A stretch of DNA of 64,000 bases from Mycolicibacterium vinylchloridicum (GTDB lineage: Bacteria; Actinomycetota; Actinomycetes; Mycobacteriales; Mycobacteriaceae), in assembly GCF_013404075.1 (NCBI RefSeq), contig NZ_JACBJQ010000017.1:1-64000 (forward strand), in the 5' to 3' direction. Below the pieces are notes generated by a model, which searched no databases, had not been told where the DNA came from, and saw only the letters and a program-made list of their open reading frames with translations. Below, piece by piece: positions 57,294-64,000 of the stretch (positions are counted from its first letter, which is position 1; every line of letters begins with the position of its first letter). Made by a program: the position numbers and the translations under genes.

Positions 57294-58124
57294 TCAGCGC
57301 ATCGGTGGGGCGAGCTTGGGCAGCACAGTGGAGAACAGCTGCTGGTAGCCCGATCCGGTGATGCGCACGATCACGTCGAGAATCTTTGCGTCGGCGCCGA
57401 CCAGCACCCGCGCCTTGTTCTTGCGGACGGCGTCGAGAATGATCTGGGCGGCGCGCTCCGGTGTGGTGCGGGCCAGCTTCTTGTCGAATGCCTTCGCCAT
57501 CTCGGCCTGGTCGAGTCCTTCGGCCACGGTGGAATTGCGCGCGATGGCGGTCTTGATGCCGCCGGGGTGCACGGTGGTCACCTTGACCGGGTGCTTGGCC
57601 AGGATCATTTCCTGGCGCAGCGCCTCGGTGAACCCGCGCACGGCGAACTTGGCCGCGTTGTAGGCGGCCTGGCCGGGCACCGAGAAGATTCCGAACAAGC
57701 TGGAGACGTTGACGACATGGCCGTCGCCGGACTCGATGAGGTACGGCAGGAACACCTTGGTGCCGTTGACGACGCCCCAGAAGTCGACGTCCATGATCCG
57801 CTCGATGTCCTTGAACTGGGTGATCTCGACATCGCCGGAGTAGGCGATCCCGGCGTTGTTGTAGATCTGGTTGACCTTGCCGAAGTGCGCCTTGACTCCG
57901 TCGGCGTAGGCCTGGAATGCCTCCCGCTCGGTGACGTTGAGCCGGTCGGCCTTCACCTCGACGCCGATCGCCTTGAGGCGCTCCTCGGTCACCGCCAATC
58001 CCTCGGTGTCGATATCGCTGATGGCGAGCTTGGCGCCCGAGCGCCCCAGCTCGATCGCCAATGCCTGGCCGATGCCCGACCCGGCTCCGGTGACCACCGC
58101 TACCTTCCCGGCAAACCCCTGCAT
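57294..58124 (-). CDS. Short-chain dehydrogenase/reductase (Rv1245c type)
   Basis: A 276-residue classical SDR. The cofactor motif VVTGAGSGIGQALA is near residues 10-23, with NNAGIAYSG, the catalytic serine in VVNVSSLFG, and YNAAKFAVRGF with the Tyr-x3-Lys pair. The aspartate in AISDIDTEG suggests NAD(H). The substrate is unknown. The ATG at 58124 is the start. It converges with lpqZ. Confidence 0.9.
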   Translation of the reverse strand: MQGFAGKVAVVTGAGSGIGQALAIELGRSGAKLAISDIDTEGLAVTEERLKAIGVEVKADRLNVTEREAFQAYADGVKAHFGKVNQIYNNAGIAYSGDVEITQFKDIERIMDVDFWGVVNGTKVFLPYLIESGDGHVVNVSSLFGIFSVPGQAAYNAAKFAVRGFTEALRQEMILAKHPVKVTTVHPGGIKTAIARNSTVAEGLDQAEMAKAFDKKLARTTPERAAQIILDAVRKNKARVLVGADAKILDVIVRITGSGYQQLFSTVLPKLAPPMR

Positions 58125-58225
58125 GAACGCTCCTCCGAGTTGTTCGACGCGTGTTTAATGGGACCTAGGGTATCGGGTTACCACCCGCGGGTAACAGGGG
58201 GATACCCGTCGGCGATGCTTACAGC

Positions 58226-58600
58226 ATGACGTTTCGCCGGATTTCGGCCGCCGTAGCCGTTACCGGGATGTTCGCCGGCGCCATGGCGCTCGCGGCACCC
58301 GCCCAGGCCGACACCACCTCCGCCGATTTCCTGAATGCGCTGACCAGCGCCGGCATCACCGGGATCGACCCGGGACAGGCCGTGGAGCTGGGGCAGTCGA
58401 TCTGCCCGCTGCTCGCCGATCGCAGCCAGAACACCGCCGACATCGCGTCCACCGTGGCCGACCGGCTGGGCCGTCCGTTGGGGCCGGCCACGATGTTCAC
58501 CGGGCTGGCGGTCTCGTTCTTCTGCCCGCGCGCCGTGGCTGACCTGGCCAACGGACAGACGCCGATCCCGCTGCCCTTCCTGGACAACCTCGGCTTCTAG
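58226..58600 (+). CDS. Secreted DUF732-family protein
   Basis: A 124-residue protein. A signal peptide (MTFRRISAAVAVTGMFAGAM to AQA) precedes a small helical domain with two cysteines (QSICPLLADRSQN and VSFFCPRAVADLA) that should form a disulfide, the pattern of DUF732. The family is large in mycobacteria; its function is unknown. A stem-loop follows directly. Confidence 0.88.
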   Translation: MTFRRISAAVAVTGMFAGAMALAAPAQADTTSADFLNALTSAGITGIDPGQAVELGQSICPLLADRSQNTADIASTVADRLGRPLGPATMFTGLAVSFFCPRAVADLANGQTPIPLPFLDNLGF

Positions 58601-58608
58601 GCCCGAGC

Positions 58609-58657
58609 GTGGGCCCTATGCACGCGAAACCGCAACCTGGCGTGCAATAGGCCCCAC
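58609..58657. terminator. Shared stem-loop between DUF732 gene and kgd
   Basis: GTGGGCCCTATGCACGC (58609-58625) pairs with GCGTGCAATAGGCCCCAC (58640-58657), with one mismatch and one bulged base around a 14-base loop. It lies between two convergent stop codons and can serve both. Confidence 0.72.
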
Positions 58658-58669
58658 AGTCGAGTAGTC

Positions 58670-61600
58670 CTACCCGAATGCCTCGTCGATGATCTCCTGC
58701 TGCTCGACGGCGTGCACCTTCGAGCTGCCCGACGACGGGGCCGACATCGCGCGGCGCGAGATCCGCTTGATCCCGGTCAGCTTCTCCGGCAACAACTCCG
58801 GCAAGGTCAGCCCGAACGTCGGCCAGGCGCCCTGGTTGGCCGGCTCCTCCTGCACCCAGAAGAACTCCTTGGCGTTCGGGTAGGTGTCGAGGGTGTTGCT
58901 CAGGCGGCGCTTGGGCAACGGGGCCAGCTGCTCGATCCGCACGATCGCCACGTCGTCGCGCTTGTCCTTCTCTTTGCGCGCAACCAGTTCGTAGTAGATC
59001 TTGCCGCTGGTCAACAGGATTCGCGTCACCGTGTTGCGATCGCCGTCGCCGTCGGTATAGGTCGGCTCCTCCATGATCGACCGGAACTTCTGCTCGGTGA
59101 AGTCCCGAACGTCGCTGACGGCAGCCTTGTTACGCAGCATCGACTTCGGCGTGAACACGATCAGCGGGCGGTGCACCCCGTCCAGTCCGTGCCGGCGCAG
59201 CAGGTGGAAATAGTTCGCCGGGGTCGACGGCAACGCGATCGTCATCGAGCCCTCGGCCCACAGCTGCAGGAACCGCTCGATGCGGCCCGAGGTGTGGTCG
59301 GGCCCTTGGCCTTCGTGGCCGTGGGGGAGCAGCAGCACCACATCGGAGAGCTGGCCCCACTTGGCCTCACCGGAGCTGATGAACTCGTCGATGATCGACT
59401 GCGCTCCGTTGACGAAGTCGCCGAACTGCGCCTCCCACAACACAAGGGCGTCCTGGTTGCCCACCGAATAGCCGTATTCGAAGCCCACCGCCGCGTACTC
59501 CGACAGCGCCGAGTCGTACACCATCAGCTTGCCGCCGGTCGGCGTGCCGTCGGGGTTGACGGTCAACAGGTCCAGCGGGGTGAACTCCGCGCCCGTCTTG
59601 CGGTCGATGATCACCGCGTGGCGCTGGGTGAACGTGCCGCGACGGGTGTCCTGCCCGGAGAACCGGATCAGCTTGCCCTCGGCCAAAAACGTTCCGAGCG
59701 CCAGCAATTCGGCGAACGCCCAGTCGACCTTGCCCTCGTAGGCCATCTCGCGGCGCTTCTCCAGCACCGGCTTGACGCGCGGATGCACGTTGAAGCCGTC
59801 CGGGAACGCCAGGTGCGCATCACCGATGCGGGCCAGCAGCGACTTGTCCACCGCGGTGGTCATCCCGCGCGGGATCATCTGGTCTTCCTCGACCGACTCG
59901 CTGGGCTCGATATCGTGCTTCTCCAGCTCGCGAACCTCGTTGAACACCCGCTCCAGCTGGCCCTGGTAGTCGCGCAGCGCGTCCTCGGCCTCCTTCATCG
60001 AGATGTCGCCGCGGCCGATCAGGCTCTCGGTGTAGGTCTTGCGCACACCGCGCTTGGTGTCGATGACGTCGTACATGTACGGCTGGGTCATCGACGGGTC
60101 GTCGCCCTCGTTGTGCCCGCGACGGCGGTAGCACAACATGTCGATGATGACGTCCTTCTTGAACTTCTGCCGGAAGTCCACCGCCAGCCGGGCCACCCAG
60201 ACGCAGGCCTCCGGGTCGTCACCGTTGACGTGGAAGATGGGTGCCCCCACCATCTTTGCGACGTCGGTGCAGTACTCCGAGCTGCGCGAGTCCTGCGGCG
60301 AGGTGGTGAAGCCGATCTGATTGTTGACGATGATGTGGATCGTGCCGCCCGTGCGGTAGCCACGCAGCAGCGCCAGGTTCAGCGTCTCGGCCACGACGCC
60401 CTGGCCGGCGAAGGCCGCATCGCCGTGCAGCATCAGCGGCATGACCGTGAAACCGTCGTCACCGGTGCCCTTGTCGAGCAGGTCCTGCTTGGCCCGAACG
60501 ATGCCTTCCATCACCGGGTCGACGGCCTCGAGGTGTGACGGGTTGGCCGTCAGTGAGACCTCGATGTCGTTGTCGCCGAACATCTGGATGTAGTTGCCGG
60601 ATGCGCCCAGGTGGTACTTCACGTCACCGGAGCCGTGCGCCTGCGACGGGTTCAGGTTGCCCTCGAACTCGCTGAAGATCTGCGAGTAGGGCTTGCCGAC
60701 GATGTTGGCCAGCACATTGAGCCGACCGCGGTGCGGCATGCCGATCACGACCTCGTCGAGCGCATGCTCGGCGGCCTGGTCGATCGCGGCGTCCATCATC
60801 GGGATGACCGTCTCGGCACCTTCCAGTGAAAAGCGCTTCTGGCCAACGTATTTGGTTTGCAGGAAGGTCTCGAAGGCCTCGGCGGCGTTCAGCTTGGACA
60901 GCGCGTACTTCTGCTGTGCGACGGTCGGCCCTTCGTGCTTGACCTCGATGCGCTCTTGGAGCCACTTCTGCTGCTCGGGCTCGAGGATGTGGGTGTACTC
61001 CACACCGATGTGACGGCAGTAGGCATCCCGCAGCAGGCCGAGCACATCGCGCAGCTTCTTGTACTCCTTGCCCGCGAACCCGTCGACCTTGAAAACCCGG
61101 TCGAGGTCCCACAGGGTCAGGCCGTGGGTGTTCACGTCGAGGTCGGGGTGGCTGCGGAAACGGGTCTTGTCCAGCCGCAGCGGGTCGATGTCGGCCATCA
61201 GATGCCCGCGATTGCGGTAGGCCGCGATCAGCTCCATGACCCGGGCGTTCTTGTCGACGATCGAGTCCGGATTGTCGGTGCGCCAGCGGACCGGCTCGTA
61301 GGGGATGCCCAGTTCGAAGAAGATCTCGTCGAAGAAGTCGTCGGACAGCAGCAGTTCGTGGATGGTCCGCAGGAAATCGCCGGACTCCGCGCCCTGGATG
61401 ATGCGGTGGTCATAGGTCGACGTCAGCGTGATCAGCTTGCCGATGCCGAGTTCGGCGATGCGCTCCTCGCTGGCGCCCTGGAACTCCGCGGGGTACTCCA
61501 TCGCGCCGGCGCCGACGATCGCGCCCTGGCCGGCCATCAACCGGGGCACCGAGTGCACGGTGCCGATGGTGCCCGGGTTGGTCAGCGAGATCGTCACGCC

Positions 61601-62389
61601 GGCGAAGTCCTCGGCGGTCAGCTTGCCGTCGCGGGCACGCCGCACGATGTCTTCGTAGGCGGCGATGAACTGGCCGAACCGCATGGTCTCGCAGTTCTTG
61701 ATCGCCGCGACCACCAGTGCGCGCTTGCCATCTTTGCCCTGCAGGTCGATGGCGAGGCCAAGGTTCGTGTGTGCCGGGGTGACGGCGTTGGGCTTGCCGT
61801 CGATCTCAGCGAAGTGACGGTTCATGTTGGGGAACGACTTGACCGCCTGGACGATCGCGTAGCCCAGCAGATGGGTGAACGACACCTTGCCGCCGCGCGT
61901 GCGCTTGAGGTGGTTGTTGATGACGATGCGGTTGTCGATCATCAGCTTCGCCGGGATGGCCCGCACGCTCGTCGCGGTCGGGATCTCCAGCGAGGCGTTC
62001 ATGTTCTTGACGACGGCGGCTGCCGCGCCCCGCAACACCTGCGTCTCTTCGCCGCTGTCGGCCGAAGCCGGTGCCGCTTTGGGAGCGGGAGCCGGTGCCT
62101 TCGCCGGGGCTGCCGGGGCTGCCGGTGTGGCGGCGCCATTGCCGGCGGGCGCAGTCTTGGCGGGGGCGGGGCTGGGCGGTGGCGCCGGTGCGGGTTCCGG
62201 CGGTGTCACGGGAGCCGCGGCCGGCTGGCCGTTGCCGGTGGCGATCGACTCGGTCGTCGGCTCAGGGTTGTAGTCGACCAAGAATTCGTGCCAACTCTCG
62301 TCGACCGAGGAGGGGTCGTCGCGGAACTTGCGGTACATCTCCTCGACAAGCCATTCGTTCTGGCCGAATGGTGAACTGGTACTGCTCAC
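58670..62389 (-). CDS. kgd: Multifunctional 2-oxoglutarate decarboxylase/dehydrogenase Kgd
   Basis: A 1239-residue actinobacterial enzyme. An E1-type N-terminal segment ([20 protein letters not shown]) is followed by an Ala/Pro-rich linker (about 60-130), an E2-type succinyltransferase core ([19 protein letters not shown]), and a full ThDP-dependent E1o part ([31 protein letters not shown] and [16 protein letters not shown]). It decarboxylates 2-oxoglutarate and supports ODH activity with shared E2/E3 partners; GarA inhibits it in mycobacteria. The GTG at 62389 gives the normal start; the frame continues 25 codons upstream without homology. Confidence 0.96.
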   Translation of the reverse strand: MSSTSSPFGQNEWLVEEMYRKFRDDPSSVDESWHEFLVDYNPEPTTESIATGNGQPAAAPVTPPEPAPAPPPSPAPAKTAPAGNGAATPAAPAAPAKAPAPAPKAAPASADSGEETQVLRGAAAAVVKNMNASLEIPTATSVRAIPAKLMIDNRIVINNHLKRTRGGKVSFTHLLGYAIVQAVKSFPNMNRHFAEIDGKPNAVTPAHTNLGLAIDLQGKDGKRALVVAAIKNCETMRFGQFIAAYEDIVRRARDGKLTAEDFAGVTISLTNPGTIGTVHSVPRLMAGQGAIVGAGAMEYPAEFQGASEERIAELGIGKLITLTSTYDHRIIQGAESGDFLRTIHELLLSDDFFDEIFFELGIPYEPVRWRTDNPDSIVDKNARVMELIAAYRNRGHLMADIDPLRLDKTRFRSHPDLDVNTHGLTLWDLDRVFKVDGFAGKEYKKLRDVLGLLRDAYCRHIGVEYTHILEPEQQKWLQERIEVKHEGPTVAQQKYALSKLNAAEAFETFLQTKYVGQKRFSLEGAETVIPMMDAAIDQAAEHALDEVVIGMPHRGRLNVLANIVGKPYSQIFSEFEGNLNPSQAHGSGDVKYHLGASGNYIQMFGDNDIEVSLTANPSHLEAVDPVMEGIVRAKQDLLDKGTGDDGFTVMPLMLHGDAAFAGQGVVAETLNLALLRGYRTGGTIHIIVNNQIGFTTSPQDSRSSEYCTDVAKMVGAPIFHVNGDDPEACVWVARLAVDFRQKFKKDVIIDMLCYRRRGHNEGDDPSMTQPYMYDVIDTKRGVRKTYTESLIGRGDISMKEAEDALRDYQGQLERVFNEVRELEKHDIEPSESVEEDQMIPRGMTTAVDKSLLARIGDAHLAFPDGFNVHPRVKPVLEKRREMAYEGKVDWAFAELLALGTFLAEGKLIRFSGQDTRRGTFTQRHAVIIDRKTGAEFTPLDLLTVNPDGTPTGGKLMVYDSALSEYAAVGFEYGYSVGNQDALVLWEAQFGDFVNGAQSIIDEFISSGEAKWGQLSDVVLLLPHGHEGQGPDHTSGRIERFLQLWAEGSMTIALPSTPANYFHLLRRHGLDGVHRPLIVFTPKSMLRNKAAVSDVRDFTEQKFRSIMEEPTYTDGDGDRNTVTRILLTSGKIYYELVARKEKDKRDDVAIVRIEQLAPLPKRRLSNTLDTYPNAKEFFWVQEEPANQGAWPTFGLTLPELLPEKLTGIKRISRRAMSAPSSGSSKVHAVEQQEIIDEAFG

Positions 62390-62573
62390 GGCAGTTGCTC
62401 GCCTCGATTCCTTCGTCCGGGCACGCCCGCTTGGACGGTTTGCCCCACTTATCAGCCCCGGCACGTAGCCGCGCCTAAAAGGCTATCCCTTCTCACGCGT
62501 TCCCGAAGCACGTCAGCCCCATGCCCCGAGTGGGTGCGACAACCGGTCGACAGGCGTCGGCGAACGGCTGCTG

Positions 62574-63314
62574 TCAGGGCTCGATCGCCGGCAGCAGGTG
62601 CAGGCTCACCGGCCACCGGCTCGGCGCGGGCCCAAACGCCGTGCGGGCATTGTTCACGATCTTTTTGCCCATCATTCGGTTGCCGCCGCCGCCGACCACG
62701 GCCCCGATGCCGACGGGCAGCATTTTGCCCAGCGCCATTGCCGAGCGTTTGAGTGCGTACCGCTTGACGAAGTACCGCATCAGGCGGGTGTTGAGCTGTG
62801 ACAACGCGGGCAGCGGCAGCAGCTCGGCGCCTTCGGCAAGCCATGCACCGCTGGTACGGCCCGGGCCCAGCAGGTCGGTGATCGCACCCTTGCTCTCGTC
62901 GCCGACCAGCACCGCGAGCACCAGCGCGCGGCGGCGCTCCCGGTGTTCGAGGGGGATGCCGTGCACCTCGGCGATCGCGAGCACGAACACGGCGGTCGCC
63001 TCCAGGAACACCAGCGTCTCGCCGGCCACCGCCGACAACGCCGTCAGTGTGCCGATGCCCGGAACGGCCGCGGCCGAACCGACGGCGGCGCCGCTGGCCA
63101 TCACCGCGGCCAGGTAGCGCTTCTCGAGCTTGACCACGATGTCGGCCGGGCCGGCCTCCGGGTTGGAACGGCGCAGCCGGGCGACGTAGGCCTTGACGGC
63201 AGGTGCCTGCACGCGGGTGCTGCGCTCGATGACCTGGGACAGCATCCGCGCGGACATGGTCGCGTCGTCCTCTACGCGGGCCGGCAGGTTCTCGGCGCCT
63301 CGGCGGACCTTCAT
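62574..63314 (-). CDS. Membrane-associated protein of unknown function (Rv1249c type)
   Basis: A 246-residue protein. A helical N-terminal part is followed by a glycine/alanine-rich hydrophobic segment (YLAAVMASGAAVGSAAAVPG and GTLTALSAVAGETLVFLEAT) and a late glycine-rich stretch (LPVGIGAVVGGGGNRMMGKK). It occupies the position next to kgd found in M. tuberculosis. No catalytic motif is visible. The ATG at 63314 is the start, and the gap to kgd is 184 bp. Confidence 0.83.
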   Translation of the reverse strand: MKVRRGAENLPARVEDDATMSARMLSQVIERSTRVQAPAVKAYVARLRRSNPEAGPADIVVKLEKRYLAAVMASGAAVGSAAAVPGIGTLTALSAVAGETLVFLEATAVFVLAIAEVHGIPLEHRERRRALVLAVLVGDESKGAITDLLGPGRTSGAWLAEGAELLPLPALSQLNTRLMRYFVKRYALKRSAMALGKMLPVGIGAVVGGGGNRMMGKKIVNNARTAFGPAPSRWPVSLHLLPAIEP

Positions 63315-63453
63315 GGCTGTGCCTTCCTGGTTCAGCGTGCTTTCAGGCTAACGAACGACGGCCGCAGAATGGTGCCCCGCGGTGATCCCAGTCACCACGG
63401 GTCGGATACCCGCAGCAGGAACAAATATCGAGTGGCGCGCGCTGAGGGTGTGC

Positions 63454-64000
63454 ATGGCAACATCCCGGACTGTGTCTGCCACGCGAAACACGACGGCCGA
63501 GACCGCGGCGGTGGCACCTGCCAGCCAGCTGCGCACGATCGTCGTGCTGGGCGCGATGGTGGCACTCGGGCCGCTGACCATCGATATGTATCTGCCAGCA
63601 CTGCCGCGGATCGCCGACGAGCTCGGGGTGTCCTCGTCGGTGGCGCAGCTGACGCTGACCGGCACGCTGGCGGGTCTGGCGGTGGGGCAGCTCATCGTCG
63701 GCCCGCTGTCGGACTCGCTGGGCCGCCGCCGCCCGTTGATGGCCGGCATCGTCCTGCACATGCTCGCGTCGGTGCTGTGCCTGTTCGCTCCCAATATCGA
63801 AGTGCTCAGCGTGGCGCGCGGGCTGCAGGGGATGGGCGCGGCGGCCGCGATGGTGGTCGCCGTCGCCGTCGTCGGTGACCTGTTCGACGATTCGGAGGCG
63901 GCCACCGTGATGTCGCGGCTCATGCTCGTGCTCGGGGTGGCGCCGATCGTCGCGCCGTCGCTCGGGGCGGCGGTGCTGCTGAAGGCGTCCTGGCACTGGG
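63454..64000 (+). CDS. Bcr/CflA-type MFS efflux transporter, 5' part only
   Basis: Partial: 182 codons are visible and the rest lies beyond the right edge. Helix 1 has the family signature GPLTIDMYLPALPRIADELG, loop 2-3 has the MFS motif VGPLSDSLGRRRP, and helix 4 has RGLQGMGAAAAMVV. This fits the 12-helix DHA1 Bcr/CflA group (bicyclomycin, chloramphenicol or sulfonamide efflux) rather than the 14-helix type found beside kgd in M. tuberculosis. The ATG at 63454 is the likely start. Confidence 0.88.
   Translation, partial: MATSRTVSATRNTTAETAAVAPASQLRTIVVLGAMVALGPLTIDMYLPALPRIADELGVSSSVAQLTLTGTLAGLAVGQLIVGPLSDSLGRRRPLMAGIVLHMLASVLCLFAPNIEVLSVARGLQGMGAAAAMVVAVAVVGDLFDDSEAATVMSRLMLVLGVAPIVAPSLGAAVLLKASWHW

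Noticed and set aside
58712..62374. Two long + strand frames opposite kgd
   Set aside because: They are shadows of kgd, which has complete E1 and E2 motifs; the shadow translations are Arg/Val/Gln-biased.

Overview
The window is a high-GC chromosomal segment from a rapidly growing mycobacterium (Mycolicibacterium type). Three things point there: an MspA-type porin at the left edge, mycobacterial lipoproteins and secreted proteins, and a gene order that follows the M. tuberculosis Rv1186c-Rv1249c block almost step by step. Orthology calls rest on recognised protein sequence and this gene order; no database search was run.

Layout. (1) 1-5451: 5' end of mspA, then the proline module pruC / pruA-pruB and a TauE-type permease. 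(2) 5423-16688: an accessory block where M. tuberculosis carries sigI and Rv1190-Rv1192. It holds an acyltransferase-3 gene and two converging operons: a glycosyltransferase plus a beta-helix enzyme on the + strand, and a Wzz-like, glycosyltransferase, Wzx-like, Wzy-like set on the - strand. A BcsB-like secreted membrane protein diverges from that set. Together they look like a Wzx/Wzy-type exopolysaccharide locus, unusual for a mycobacterium. The Wzz/kinase-like gene is interrupted by an in-frame amber codon. (3) 16660-29435: a secreted protein, a Nudix hydrolase, fadD36, a VOC protein, dapD and dapE (lysine/DAP synthesis), a STAND-like ATPase, a LOG-family enzyme, fadD6, folP2, gpgS (methylglucose lipopolysaccharide), a DivIVA-like protein, tag and a DUF3117 micro-protein. 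(4) 29449-32140: glgA(glgM) and glgC, divergent, with four 29-bp tandem repeats between them. (5) 32137-38187: membrane proteins, an ABC efflux pair with its TetR regulator and a palindromic operator, and an O-methyltransferase. (6) 38396-44159: the envelope-stress set sigE, rseA, htrA and tatB, then mrp and a lytic transglycosylase. (7) 44251-48854: DUF1003, an MgtE-N/CBS protein, a CoA-ester lyase, two DUF4190 proteins and a stress-type membrane protein. (8) 49030-54002: the trehalose importer lpqY-sugA-sugB-sugC with a SUFU-domain gene appended. (9) 54009-64000: corA, malic enzyme, lpqZ, an SDR, a DUF732 secreted protein, kgd, a membrane protein and the 5' part of a Bcr/CflA-type transporter.

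Functional links. GlgM, GlgC, GpgS and LpqY-SugABC all serve alpha-glucan and trehalose metabolism. SigE, RseA and HtrA form the surface-stress regulon core. PruC, PruA and PruB oxidise proline to glutamate, which feeds the 2-oxoglutarate node where Kgd acts. No rRNA, tRNA, insertion sequence, phage gene or CRISPR array was found.
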